26,002 nucleotides of DNA from Bacteroidota bacterium (GCA_023433755.1 JAEYUA010000080.1:1-26002), one strand, 5' to 3'; positions 16,318 to 25,518 are shown, counted from the stretch's first letter. A program made the numbers and translations. The notes: generated from the letters alone by a model not told the origin.

Positions 16318-17114
16318 ATTTTATCCCTGCCTAGCTGTTTATACGCATGTGCAATGGAAGAGAACCGTAAGGTTTCCTTGGTCCCCAGTGCCAGGAAGCC
16401 TAACTGTTCAAGGCTCTGGTCAAATAACTGTAAGGCTCTTTCCTGCAATTCCTTGTCAAAATAAATCATCACGTTGCGGCAGACTACCAACTGAAATTCA
16501 TTAAAGGAACCATCCGATACCAGGTTGTGCGTGGCAAAGATCATTTTATCTGACAATTCTGCGGAGAACTTTGCTACATTATACCTCGTTGAATAATAAG
16601 ATGAAAAATCTTCCTTGCCTCCTGAAAGTATATAGTTCTCCGAATAGGCCTTCATCTGAGCCAGCGGAAAGATCCCCTTCCGTGCTTTCTCCAAAACATC
16701 AGGATTAATATCTGTTGCATAGAGCAGGGATTTATGCAACAGGCCCGCTTCTTTCAGCAGTATCGCCATGGAATAAACCTCTTCACCTGTTGAACACCCG
16801 GCATGCCAGATCCTGATGAGGGGATAGGTTGCGAGCACCGGAAGCACTTCCTTACGCATCGTGAAATAGAATGAGGGGTCACGGAACATTTCCGTCACAT
16901 TCACCGTGATCTCTTCCACAAATCTTTTCAGGTAATCTTCATCTTTTCTTACGCGGTAGCGCAATTCTGCAAAACTGGGAAAGTGATCAAGACTAATCAG
17001 GCGCTGAATCCTGCGCTTGAGTGAGGCTCTTGAATAATCATTAAAATCATAGCCATAGACCTCCAGCAGGTCAGATAATAATATGTCCACTTCCTCATCC
17101 CTGATCATCATCAT
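16299..17114 (-). CDS. cheR: CheR-type protein-glutamate O-methyltransferase
   Basis: At 271 residues this matches the usual CheR length. The N-terminal helical domain (about 1-75) includes RRIQRLI and EEITVNVTEMFRDPSFY, a family signature. The SAM-binding site is WHAGCSTGEEVYSMAI (about 103-118), with ATDINPDVLEKAR binding the adenosine ribose. CRNVMIYFDKELQERAL (about 212-228) is the other conserved motif. It transfers methyl groups from SAM to glutamate side chains. Translation starts at one of three consecutive Met codons (17114, 17111 or 17108), overlapping the preceding response-regulator gene by up to 20 bp; it overlaps cheB by 19 bp. Its target in this operon is unknown; the adjacent hybrid kinase is a candidate. 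Confidence 0.94.
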   Translation of the reverse strand: MMMIRDEEVDILLSDLLEVYGYDFNDYSRASLKRRIQRLISLDHFPSFAELRYRVRKDEDYLKRFVEEITVNVTEMFRDPSFYFTMRKEVLPVLATYPLIRIWHAGCSTGEEVYSMAILLKEAGLLHKSLLYATDINPDVLEKARKGIFPLAQMKAYSENYILSGGKEDFSSYYSTRYNVAKFSAELSDKMIFATHNLVSDGSFNEFQLVVCRNVMIYFDKELQERALQLFDQSLEQLGFLALGTKETLRFSSIAHAYKQLGRDKIWRKGA

Positions 17115-17481
17115 TTCCGTTAAATCCTTTCAGTATGTTTAGAAGCTGGTCTGTATTGATCGGCTTGGATATATACCCGTCAGCCCCAGCCGCCAGGCAT
17201 TTTTCCCGGTCGCCTGTCATGGCCTGCGCCGTAACCGCAATTACAGGCACATCTGTAATTCCTTCCTGCTTTTTTATGACCGTCAGCGTTTCATACCCAT
17301 CCATTTCCGGCATCATCATGTCCAGTAACACAATCTTTATGCCCCTGTCATTTTTCAGCATGCTGATTCCTTCAGCGGCGGAGGACGCTGAAACCACTTC
17401 AAACTTTTTTGATTTTAACACCGCTGTGAGCGCAAAAGTGTTGCGGTTGTCATCATCTATGATTAATATTTTCCCCTTCAT
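17095..17481 (-). CDS. Single-domain response regulator (REC only)
   Basis: This 128-residue CheY-like receiver has no output domain. The acidic pocket is IIDDD (8-12), the phosphoacceptor is Asp54 in LLDMMMPEMDGYE, the conserved Thr is in IAVTA and the conserved Lys is Lys106 in YISKP. It begins directly after the hybrid kinase stop codon and overlaps cheR. It is strikingly similar to the last receiver of that kinase (shared MMPEMDGYE, GDREKC, YISKP), which suggests duplication. Likely roles are a phosphotransfer partner for the kinase or a stand-in for the receiver missing from CheB. Confidence 0.92.
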   Translation of the reverse strand: MKGKILIIDDDNRNTFALTAVLKSKKFEVVSASSAAEGISMLKNDRGIKIVLLDMMMPEMDGYETLTVIKKQEGITDVPVIAVTAQAMTGDREKCLAAGADGYISKPINTDQLLNILKGFNGNDDDQG

Positions 17482-20400
17482 TTAAATGCTTTTGTCGTAA
17501 AGCCAAACCCGGAGTAGCGACATGAGCTGGTCAATGTCGACTGGTTTGGAAATATAATCCGATGCTCCTGCCTTGATGCATTTTTCCCGGTCACCCGACA
17601 TGGCCTTGGCTGTAACCGCAATGATTGGAAGTTTTTTGAAGGCTTTCTGCTTCCTGATATTCTGCATGGCCTCGTAACCATCCATCTCCGGCATCATAAT
17701 GTCCATCAGCACTACTGCGGTATCGGGGTTTGCTTCCAGTTGTTTTAATGCTTCTTTACCATCCACTGCCGTGATCACCTGCATATTGTGTAACTCAAGC
17801 GCCTTGGTGAGTGAAAAAATATTGCGGACATCATCATCGGTAACCAGCACTTTTTTCCCTGCAAGCACTTCATTCATTGCACCCAGCCTTTTATAACCAT
17901 TGGCTTGTTTCTGTTTTGATTTATTTTCTTCCACCAAATGCAGAAACAGGGAAACTTCATCAAGAATGCGCTGGTACGACTGTGCTGTCTTAATCACAAT
18001 TGAGTCAGCATACTGCCTGATGCGCATCTCTTCATTCTTGGACAAACTTTTCCCGGTAAATATGATAATAGGCAACTGCTCCATTCCGGGCATTTTTTTA
18101 ATGCCCTCAAGAGTTTCATAGGCGTTGGCGTCAGGTATGCCCATGTCAAGGATCACGCAATCCGCTTCATTCTGGTGAAGCATAGACACGCCCTTATCAA
18201 CAGAATGGGAAATCTCCGTATTGACCTGGAAGCTTTCCAGGAAATAGGCCAGTGCTTTGGCATGTTTTGGATTTTCTTCCACAATCAACACTTTCTTTGA
18301 TTCCTTGGAAAGCACATGTTCGATCTTTTTGAACACTTCCTGCATCTGTTCAAAGGCAACCGGCTTATTGATAAAATCTACTGCTCCTTTCAGGCGGCTT
18401 TCTTTTTTTGCTTCAATGGAAGACATCATGTGAACAGGTATATGCCTGATAGACGGATCGGACTTGATCTCCTCCATCACCTCCCAGCCATCCTTAACTG
18501 GCAGCATGATATCGAGCAGGATGCCGGATGGCCTGAATTGCTTGGCAAGTGAAATACCTTCATCACCCCGCACGGCTACCAGACCTTTATAACCCCTGCT
18601 GCGTGTATAATCCAGAAGTGCTTTGGCAAAAGATGTATCATCTTCAATTATCAAAATGGTTTTATCTCCCGCCTGAATATGCTCCCTGTCATCCGGCACT
18701 TCCTGCGGTATGTCCTCCGAGCGGTAAAACTTCGAAGGAAGGGGAGCAGGGGCCACCTCATCTTCCAGCAATATGTTTTCCGGTGCAGACTCTTTTGTTT
18801 CTTCTGCTATTTTTTTAGACACGGGGATTTCAATACGGAAACTGCTTCCTTTACCTGGCTCACTTTCTACATAGATCTGGCCTCCCAGCAGCCTGGTTAA
18901 TTCACGGCTTATGGAAAGCCCAAGTCCTGTGCCTCCATATTTCCTGCGTGTGGATCCGTCTTCCTGTTGAAAGGCTTCGAATATGAGCGTTTGTTTTTCT
19001 TTGGCAATGCCGATGCCGGTATCGGTTACCTTAAAAACCAGCAGCGATGGATTTTTATCATGTGGTTTGATTTCCAGTTTCACCGAACCTTTTGACGTAA
19101 ACTTCAGGGCATTGGACAGTAGATTCTTTAACACCTGTTCCAATCTCATTTTATCGGTTTCGATCTGTGAAGGCAACTGTGCATCGGTTTCAATCAAAAG
19201 TTCCAGCCGTTTTTCTTTAGCCATAGGCTGGAACAGGGAGCTCATATCATTCACAATTTCCTGGAGCAGCACAGGATGGTATTCCAGTTCCATTTTCCCG
19301 GCCTCTATCTTGGACAGATCCAGGATTTCATCAATCAGGGAAAGCAGCGCCTGGCCGGAACCCTGTATCACTTTGGCATATTCCACCTGGTCGCTGTTCA
19401 GGTTTTTATCATTGTTTTCTGCCAGCAGTCTTGACAGCAGCAACACAGAATTCAGTGGAGTGCGAAGCTCATGCGACATGTTGGCAAGAAATTCGGATTT
19501 ATATCGTGTACTCTGGGCAAGTTCTTCAGCTTTCTGCTGGATCTGGAGATTTTGTTCAACAATCATCTGGTTGCGTTCTTCGAGTAGCCTTGACCGTTCC
19601 TCCATTTCCTGGTTGGCCTGCATCAGTTCTTCCTGCTGCACTTTCAGCTCTTCCTCAGATGCCTGTAATTTTTCTGTTTGGGCTTCAAGTTCCGCGTTGA
19701 TGTTTTCCAGTTCACTGTGCTGCGCCTGCAGTTCCTCTGCCTGGGCCTGTGTTTGTTCAAACAGCTCCTGCAATTTTTGCCGGTTGCGGGAAGTTTGCAG
19801 CGCTATGGCAATGGCCGGTGTTACCTGTGAGATGAACGAAAGCACCTGTGGTTCAAATGCATCAAGTGTTCCGATCTCCATAACTCCTTCTGTAGTGCCA
19901 TCATGCACCAGCGGAATCACCAGTACATTACGGGGCACTGCATTTCCTGTAGCAGTTTTGATTTTGATAAAATCATCCGGAATGTTTTTGAGGTGCATGA
20001 GTTTTTTCTGCTGTGCAGCCTGTCCCAGCAGGGTTTCACCGAACATGAGTTTTTCTGGCAGCATTTGTGCATCCTCAATGGCATACCGTCCCTTCAGTTC
20101 CAGGTACTGGCCGGAAGCAGTGTACAGTAATCCTACCTGTCCACCTACATATTCAACAAATGCAGTGAGGGCATCGTTGCTAAGGCGGCCTGTTTCTTTT
20201 TCACCGCGCAAACTTTCATTGATCTTTTCGATACCGGAATGGATCCAGAGCTTTTCTTCGTTCTCCCTGTTAAAAACTTCCAGGTCATTCTTCATTTTCA
20301 CCACTGCATTTCCCAGTTCATCTTCCGCGCTCCTGGGTACCACGTTCACATCAAACTGCCCGCTGCCAATGGCGCTTGCCGCAGATGAAAGAGATTTATT

Positions 20401-21501
20401 GTTATTGTCGATTTCAAGTATGGAACCTGTTAACTGCCCAATGGCATCATGGGATTCTATTTCTATTTCAATATTGGATTCACCCCTGGCCAGCCTTCTT
20501 GCAGCCTGCGTGAGATTGGAAAGAGATTTCGAGATTGAGTTGATCACCAGAATCATGATACCAAATACTGCTACCAGGCTCAGGATGAGGAAGAGGAGGC
20601 TGCGGTCTCTTACTTTTTTTTCTGTTTCGTAAATTTGGAGAACCCCTTCCCTGGTTTTTTGCAGGAGTAACCTTTGCATTTTCCTGAGTTCATCCACGGC
20701 ACTGGCCGACATGCTCCACCAGGTTTCAGCATCATAGGTGCTGTCGAGGCTTTTGTTATTTACCACATGGTCAATATAGGTAAGCGTTGGTTTCAGTGAA
20801 GTGGAATCTGCCAGGTTCTTCAGGCCGACGATGTCATTAAGAGAAGCTTTCTGAAAAAACTCCCGTTCAAAACTTCTGAAGATGTCATAGTTCTGCTTTA
20901 CATTGTCCATGGCCCGGCTTAACTCCTGGCCCGGGTGCATGGCCAGGTAAATATCACCCCTGATAATGCCAAGGTGCGTCACCATTTCTGACAACAGTTT
21001 TTGACCAACAAGTTCACCCTTTACCGGTTCGAGGTAGCTGGTGCTGCCTGCAGAGACAATGTTTTGGGAATTGATGCGGAAAAGTGCGTTGGTGTAATAG
21101 TTCATCACCTGTGAGGGAACAAGTTTTTTCTGGTCTACCAGGTTTCGGAAACCGGAAAGACTGTCCAGGAAGGTGTAGCGCCTTATATCTTTCAACTGCT
21201 CAATTCTATTGAGCCTTGACAAGGTGCTGTCGGTACGCACTCTCTGCAACAGCAGTTCTGTTTGGAACTGGTTGTTGATTACAAATCCAAAACTGTATCT
21301 CCTTTCAGCCTGCAGGTCGTCGGTGGCATTGCTGATGACTGCGGAGAGTTCAATCCTTTGCAGGTAGGAATTCAATACACCGATCTTGTCGGATTTTTCC
21401 CTGTAGATCTGGATGGCAAAAAACACCAGCAGGGCCAGTGGTATCAAGGCCATCATCATCAGTTTGGCAGTTAGGGGCAATCGTCTGAATAATTTATCCA
21501 T
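17482..21501 (-). CDS. Hybrid sensor histidine kinase NIT-HAMP-GAF-HK-REC-REC-REC
   Basis: This is a 1339-residue inner-membrane kinase. TM1 is at about 13-32. A periplasmic helical domain (33-300) resembles the NIT nitrate/nitrite-sensing fold (DDLQAERRYSFGF, LLLQRVRTD). TM2 is at about 303-323. HAMP (about 324-415), GAF (about 430-575) and a long Glu/Gln-rich coiled coil (about 575-665) follow. HisKA has His677 in ANMSHELRTPLN. HATPase_c has the N box NLLSNALKF (Asn797) and GTGLGLSIS. Three receivers have phosphoacceptors Asp997, Asp1119 and Asp1267. REC2 is the most divergent, with IPDANAYE after the Asp. The start is 9 bp after the upstream kinase. The operon context with CheR and CheB suggests that signalling is adjusted by methylation. 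The ligand is not established by sequence. Confidence 0.92.
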   Translation of the reverse strand: MDKLFRRLPLTAKLMMMALIPLALLVFFAIQIYREKSDKIGVLNSYLQRIELSAVISNATDDLQAERRYSFGFVINNQFQTELLLQRVRTDSTLSRLNRIEQLKDIRRYTFLDSLSGFRNLVDQKKLVPSQVMNYYTNALFRINSQNIVSAGSTSYLEPVKGELVGQKLLSEMVTHLGIIRGDIYLAMHPGQELSRAMDNVKQNYDIFRSFEREFFQKASLNDIVGLKNLADSTSLKPTLTYIDHVVNNKSLDSTYDAETWWSMSASAVDELRKMQRLLLQKTREGVLQIYETEKKVRDRSLLFLILSLVAVFGIMILVINSISKSLSNLTQAARRLARGESNIEIEIESHDAIGQLTGSILEIDNNNKSLSSAASAIGSGQFDVNVVPRSAEDELGNAVVKMKNDLEVFNRENEEKLWIHSGIEKINESLRGEKETGRLSNDALTAFVEYVGGQVGLLYTASGQYLELKGRYAIEDAQMLPEKLMFGETLLGQAAQQKKLMHLKNIPDDFIKIKTATGNAVPRNVLVIPLVHDGTTEGVMEIGTLDAFEPQVLSFISQVTPAIAIALQTSRNRQKLQELFEQTQAQAEELQAQHSELENINAELEAQTEKLQASEEELKVQQEELMQANQEMEERSRLLEERNQMIVEQNLQIQQKAEELAQSTRYKSEFLANMSHELRTPLNSVLLLSRLLAENNDKNLNSDQVEYAKVIQGSGQALLSLIDEILDLSKIEAGKMELEYHPVLLQEIVNDMSSLFQPMAKEKRLELLIETDAQLPSQIETDKMRLEQVLKNLLSNALKFTSKGSVKLEIKPHDKNPSLLVFKVTDTGIGIAKEKQTLIFEAFQQEDGSTRRKYGGTGLGLSISRELTRLLGGQIYVESEPGKGSSFRIEIPVSKKIAEETKESAPENILLEDEVAPAPLPSKFYRSEDIPQEVPDDREHIQAGDKTILIIEDDTSFAKALLDYTRSRGYKGLVAVRGDEGISLAKQFRPSGILLDIMLPVKDGWEVMEEIKSDPSIRHIPVHMMSSIEAKKESRLKGAVDFINKPVAFEQMQEVFKKIEHVLSKESKKVLIVEENPKHAKALAYFLESFQVNTEISHSVDKGVSMLHQNEADCVILDMGIPDANAYETLEGIKKMPGMEQLPIIIFTGKSLSKNEEMRIRQYADSIVIKTAQSYQRILDEVSLFLHLVEENKSKQKQANGYKRLGAMNEVLAGKKVLVTDDDVRNIFSLTKALELHNMQVITAVDGKEALKQLEANPDTAVVLMDIMMPEMDGYEAMQNIRKQKAFKKLPIIAVTAKAMSGDREKCIKAGASDYISKPVDIDQLMSLLRVWLYDKSI

Positions 21502-21510
21502 ATCCGGAAT

Positions 21511-23082
21511 TTAGGGAAGCTGGGTAGCTGTGAAATGATTTTCTTCTTTTGCTTTATGTAACGGATCCTGAACAAGCGGGAGTATAATATAAAAAACGGC
21601 ACCTGCACCCTGGCGGCTGCGTGCGAAGATCAGTCCATTGTGACGGTCCACGATCTTTTTGGCAATGGCCAGTCCAATACCCGTTCCTTCATATTCAGTC
21701 CTGGCATTCAGCCTTTGAAAAATGGTGAAGATCTTGTCGGCATATACTTCATCAAATCCGATCCCATTATCACTGATGGCGATGCGGCAGTAAGAGCCCT
21801 CGGCAACAACGGGTGCATCAACAGCAGGAACTTCAGTTCTTACACCACTGATGCGGATCTGCGGATGAATGCCGGGTTTGGAAAATTTCAATGCATTGCT
21901 GATCAGGTTCTGGAATAACTGCCTGGCCAGCGCAGGTATTACTTCCAGCCTCGGCAGGTTTTCAACCTGTATATCGGCTTTTTTTTCTATTATGGTCAGT
22001 TCAAGATCAGTAAGGATATCAGCAATTATTTGATTGATATCTGCTGATTCAAATAAATGCGGGCTTGACAGGGAAGCGAAAGAAAGCAGGTCATCTATGA
22101 GATTACTCATGCGGTTGGAAGAAAGAATGATTTTTTCCAGCAGGGTGTTATGCTCTTGGCTCAATGATGCCTTTTCCTGTAGCATGTTTCCAAAGAACTG
22201 GATCTTTCTCAGTGGCTCTTTCAGATCATGTGATGTAACGGAAGTGAACTGCTGCAGGTCATTATTACTGATCTCCAGTTCGCGGTTGGCTTCCAGTAAT
22301 TCGCGAGTTCTTTCCGCTACTTTTTTCTCCAGCAGTTCGCGGGTTAGTTTTTGATCATGTATGGAAGTGAATGTGCCCACCCAGCGCCTGGTAAATCCAT
22401 TGGTTTTAATAGGTGTGGCCCTGAGCAGGTGATGGTAAAAATTTCCATCGCTTATTTTCCTGATGGCGATCTCTTTTTCTACAGGCTGTCCTTTGCTGAT
22501 GAGCGACAGCCAGGTTTCCTGGAGCGTGGCAGCATCCCTGGTCTCAGGAAATTCCTTGTTGGAAGCAGAATAATCCAGCCAGTGCTGGTTCACATATTCC
22601 ACTTCACCGGCATGGTTGGCCGTAAAGGCAAGCTGGGGCAGGGCTTCCAGGGTGCTGTATAATTCATTAACGGTTTGTTTCAATGCTTTTTCTGCTTCCC
22701 TGAGTTCAGCGTTTTTTTCATAGAGCCTGTAAAAATTACGCACTTTCAGGATCAGGATATCAGGGTCAACAGGTTTGGTGAGGTATTCCACCGCTCCGGA
22801 TTCAAGACCCTTGGTCACATATTTTTTATGGGTGTTAATGGCCGATAAAAAAATGATGGGGATGTCGCGGGTTTTATTGAGGCCGGTGAGTGCTTCTGCT
22901 ACCTCAAAGCCGTCCATATCGGGCATTTGCACATCCAGGATAATGAGAGCATAGTCATGCCTGAGTACTTTTTTCAAAGCTTCTTCGCCCGAAAGTGCGG
23001 TGTCGGCCTGGAAGGCATGCTGTTCCAGTACGGTTTTAAGAGAAAAAACGTTTTCACGCTTATCATCAACAATCAGGATCAT
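21511..23082 (-). CDS. REC-PAS-histidine kinase
   Basis: This 523-residue cytoplasmic kinase is the first gene of the minus-strand signalling operon. A receiver (1-120) has phosphoacceptor Asp50 in LDVQMPDMDGFE and Lys103 in LTKP. A linker helix and a PAS domain (about 140-245; LEALPQLAFTANHAGEVEYVN) follow. A coiled coil (about 246-278) leads to HisKA with His285 in SVTSHDLKEPLRK, then HATPase_c with NLISNALKFS and GTGIGLAIAK. There is no membrane segment. The SHDLKEPL version of the H box is typical of phytochrome-like and light/redox PAS kinases. The receiver at the N-terminus suggests that it is driven by another kinase, perhaps the hybrid kinase encoded 9 bp downstream. A TACATTTG element lies upstream of the start. 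Confidence 0.92.
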   Translation of the reverse strand: MILIVDDKRENVFSLKTVLEQHAFQADTALSGEEALKKVLRHDYALIILDVQMPDMDGFEVAEALTGLNKTRDIPIIFLSAINTHKKYVTKGLESGAVEYLTKPVDPDILILKVRNFYRLYEKNAELREAEKALKQTVNELYSTLEALPQLAFTANHAGEVEYVNQHWLDYSASNKEFPETRDAATLQETWLSLISKGQPVEKEIAIRKISDGNFYHHLLRATPIKTNGFTRRWVGTFTSIHDQKLTRELLEKKVAERTRELLEANRELEISNNDLQQFTSVTSHDLKEPLRKIQFFGNMLQEKASLSQEHNTLLEKIILSSNRMSNLIDDLLSFASLSSPHLFESADINQIIADILTDLELTIIEKKADIQVENLPRLEVIPALARQLFQNLISNALKFSKPGIHPQIRISGVRTEVPAVDAPVVAEGSYCRIAISDNGIGFDEVYADKIFTIFQRLNARTEYEGTGIGLAIAKKIVDRHNGLIFARSRQGAGAVFYIILPLVQDPLHKAKEENHFTATQLP

Positions 23083-23110
23083 TTCTTGGGTTATGTGTTA
23101 AGTAGCTAAT

Positions 23111-23118
23111 CAAATGTA
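23111..23118 (-). promoter_or_regulatory. Candidate Bacteroidota -7 element for the kinase/cheR/cheB operon
   Basis: On the minus strand the sequence reads TACATTTG, matching the Bacteroidota -7 consensus TAnnTTTG. It is 28 bp from the first start codon of the operon. A TTTG (minus strand, 23146-23143) could serve as the -33 element, though the 24-bp spacing is slightly long. Confidence 0.4.
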
Positions 23119-23127
23119 AGGAAAGGA

Positions 23128-23177
23128 AGCCATTAGCCCTGCCAAAGTCCATTGGCCAAAAGCCATCTGCCAAAGTC
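23128..23177. repeat. Imperfect direct repeat in a divergent intergenic region
   Basis: CTGCCAAAGTC occurs at 23139-23149 and again at 23167-23177 (period 28), each copy preceded by AGCCAT (23128-23133 and 23161-23166). The palindrome TTGGCCAA lies between them at 23152-23159. The block sits in the 214-bp gap between two divergent kinase genes, next to the candidate promoter. It may hold regulator sites, or be a degenerate intergenic repeat. Confidence 0.4.
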
Positions 23178-23296
23178 GTTGTATTGCTGTTTTAAGGAAA
23201 ATCACTTACCAGCCCTGGAAATTGACCGTTGAATTTCCCTGTTTTGCCGATAATCGGGTGAAGGCAATACCTAAGTTCTAATTTTGATATGTCCGG

Positions 23297-25309
23297 ATGA
23301 AAAACCAAAGCCTGATCAGGAAATTATTACTGCCGCTGGTTCTTATAACCATGTTGCTGGCCTGTAGAAGTCCTTCACTTACCGAGCAGGAGGAAACTAC
23401 AGACTGGAAAAGCCGATTTATTGATTCGGCTTACCGCCTCCTCTATACCCAGCATGATACCACACAGGCGTTAAATTATTTCGACCAGGAAGCAGGATCA
23501 GAAGCTGCATTGCCAACCCTGGAAGCCACCCGTTTTGTTATCAAAGCCAATTATTATTATTTCTTCAGTAACAGCAATGATTCCACAGCGGCCATGATCG
23601 ATTCTGCATTGGCCCGATATGCATCCGTAGATATGCAGAACCGCTATCCCAGGGCCTATGTGGGCCTGCTCTTATTTGGGGGTCATATCGCTTACCGGCT
23701 CCATCACTACAGCAAGGCCAATAATTATTACTTCCGTGCAAAAAAAACGGGTGATGCCTATCTCAGCCCCTGCGAAAGAACTGCTTTCAATTACAATATT
23801 GCCATGGTGCTTTACCGGCAGCAGAATTATATTGAATCGCTTAATTATTTCAAGACTGCTTATGCCTTGCAGCAATCCTGCTCACCCCAAACCACGGCTA
23901 TCATCCTGCAACAGCAGGAAATACAAAGCAATATCGGCCTGTGTTTTACGCACCTGGAACAATATGACAGTGCACTTGTACATTTTGATAAAGCGCTCTC
24001 TATTTCCAACCATTACCGGGATTCCCTCGGACCGGTAGTAATGGACAAGATCTACGGTGTGGTTTATGGCAACCAGGCAAGGGTGGCCGCTGCCCTGGGC
24101 CAGTACGATAAAGCGATTGAATTATCCAGGAAAAGCATAGCGCTGAACGACAGGGAAGGATATGAGCAGGGCAATGCCAACTGGGTTAAATTGTACCTGG
24201 CAGATGTGTTCATGAAAAAAAACAACCTCGATTCAGTGAAACGCATATTGGGCGAGGTGGATCCGGCTACCAGGAAAGAAAATGTTTTAATGCAGCAGCG
24301 CTGGTACCAGTTGCAGGGAATGTATCATGAAAAAACCGGGCAGCTCAGGGCGGGACTTGAATTTTTTAAACGATTTGAAACCCTCAGGGATTCTACTGAA
24401 AAACAGCAGGCTATCTTATCGGAGGCAGATGTGAACAGGCAGCTTATTGAAAAAGAAAAAGAGTTGGAGATTGTTGCACTGAAGCGTGAAAAGCACCTGG
24501 CCCTTGTGTATTTATGGGTGACCATAGTTTTTGTGGGCATGGCCATTTCCATTGTTTTCCTGGTATGGAATAACTACAGGCGCAGTAAACAAAACCTGGC
24601 AGTGTCACTGGAACTCAACAAGGAGATCAACCGCCAGAAAGCAGCTAGAGAGGAAGAAGAACGCCGTCGCCATAAAATGATTACAGAGGCAGTAATACAG
24701 GCGCAGGAAAAAGAAAGATCCATCATCGGTTTGGAACTGCATGATAATATTAACCAGGTGCTCACCACGGTAAAGCTGCATAATGAAATGATCATGGAGG
24801 GGCTTGGTGATCCCAGGGTATTACTCACAAAAGCTTCAGGTTACCTGCAGAATTGCATTAACGAAATCAGGAGTTTATCCAAACGGTTGTCGGCTCCCAC
24901 ACTTGGCAAGATCAGGCTGGAAGATTCCGTAAAAGACCTGGTTGATTCCATTAATAGTACCAGTAAGGTCAGGATTACACACGAGGTTACCGGTTTTTGC
25001 GAGCAGCCTCTCAAACAGGAATTGCATATCGGGTTGTACCGCATCCTGCAGGAACAATTAAATAATGTACTGAAGCATGCCGAAGCGCAAAACGTATCGG
25101 TTGAACTGAAGAAGGAAGAGGGAAAGATTTATCTTACCATCACCGACGATGGCAAAGGATTTTCTGTGGGTAAAGACAGGCAGGGCATTGGACTGATGAA
25201 TATGCAGACCCGTGCCGAAAGTCTCAACGGTAGTTTTGTGCTCACTACCAACCCGGGAAAAGGATGCAGGGTGGAAGTGGTGCTGCCGGATGAAACATCC
25301 CAGTTATAG
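23297..25309 (+). CDS. TPR-lipoprotein sensor histidine kinase (DesK/NarL-type)
   Basis: This 670-residue kinase has an SPII-like signal with lipobox LLAC (Cys23). A periplasmic TPR array covers about 40-370 (repeats such as YNIAMVLYRQQNYIESLNYF and CFTHLEQYDSALVHFDKALS). A membrane helix lies at about 401-424, followed by a short coiled coil. The HisKA_3-like dimerisation helix carries His482 in LELHDNINQ. HATPase_c covers about 560-665, with EQLNNVLKHAEA, DDGKGF and GIGLMNM. This class normally phosphorylates a NarL/LuxR-type response regulator, but none is encoded in the window. It is transcribed divergently from the hybrid-kinase operon. Sensing through a TPR domain suggests a protein or peptide ligand (inference). 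No clear terminator follows. Confidence 0.9.
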   Translation: MKNQSLIRKLLLPLVLITMLLACRSPSLTEQEETTDWKSRFIDSAYRLLYTQHDTTQALNYFDQEAGSEAALPTLEATRFVIKANYYYFFSNSNDSTAAMIDSALARYASVDMQNRYPRAYVGLLLFGGHIAYRLHHYSKANNYYFRAKKTGDAYLSPCERTAFNYNIAMVLYRQQNYIESLNYFKTAYALQQSCSPQTTAIILQQQEIQSNIGLCFTHLEQYDSALVHFDKALSISNHYRDSLGPVVMDKIYGVVYGNQARVAAALGQYDKAIELSRKSIALNDREGYEQGNANWVKLYLADVFMKKNNLDSVKRILGEVDPATRKENVLMQQRWYQLQGMYHEKTGQLRAGLEFFKRFETLRDSTEKQQAILSEADVNRQLIEKEKELEIVALKREKHLALVYLWVTIVFVGMAISIVFLVWNNYRRSKQNLAVSLELNKEINRQKAAREEEERRRHKMITEAVIQAQEKERSIIGLELHDNINQVLTTVKLHNEMIMEGLGDPRVLLTKASGYLQNCINEIRSLSKRLSAPTLGKIRLEDSVKDLVDSINSTSKVRITHEVTGFCEQPLKQELHIGLYRILQEQLNNVLKHAEAQNVSVELKKEEGKIYLTITDDGKGFSVGKDRQGIGLMNMQTRAESLNGSFVLTTNPGKGCRVEVVLPDETSQL

Positions 25310-25495
25310 AATTATCTGCAGTTTTTAAGAGTAGTATATATACAATGCCTTCACAACGCTGCTGAATGTTTTCAGCTCATCTCACACAGGTCTGCAAGCC
25401 TTGTATAGGAACATCTGCGGTCAGAATCAGTTCTTATAGTAATATCAAGAGTTGAAAAAATACCGGGATCAGACAGGCCTTCCACCATTTCAAAC

Positions 25496-25505
25496 GGGGG
25501 GGGGG
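25496..25505. repeat. Homopolymer run of ten G
   Basis: Ten consecutive G residues lie 14 bp beyond the stop of the minus-strand DinB-like gene, in the 209-bp convergent gap after the TPR kinase. The rest of that gap shows no gene or convincing terminator. Runs of this length are prone to slippage and to sequencing error. Confidence 0.85.
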
Positions 25506-25518
25506 CTGCTGAAATTTC

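Noticed and set aside
18983..20632. 549-codon open frame on the plus strand opposite the hybrid kinase
   Set aside because: It is fully antisense to a well-supported kinase and its translation is Ser/Cys-rich low complexity, as expected from the complement of a Glu/Gln/Leu-rich coiled coil.
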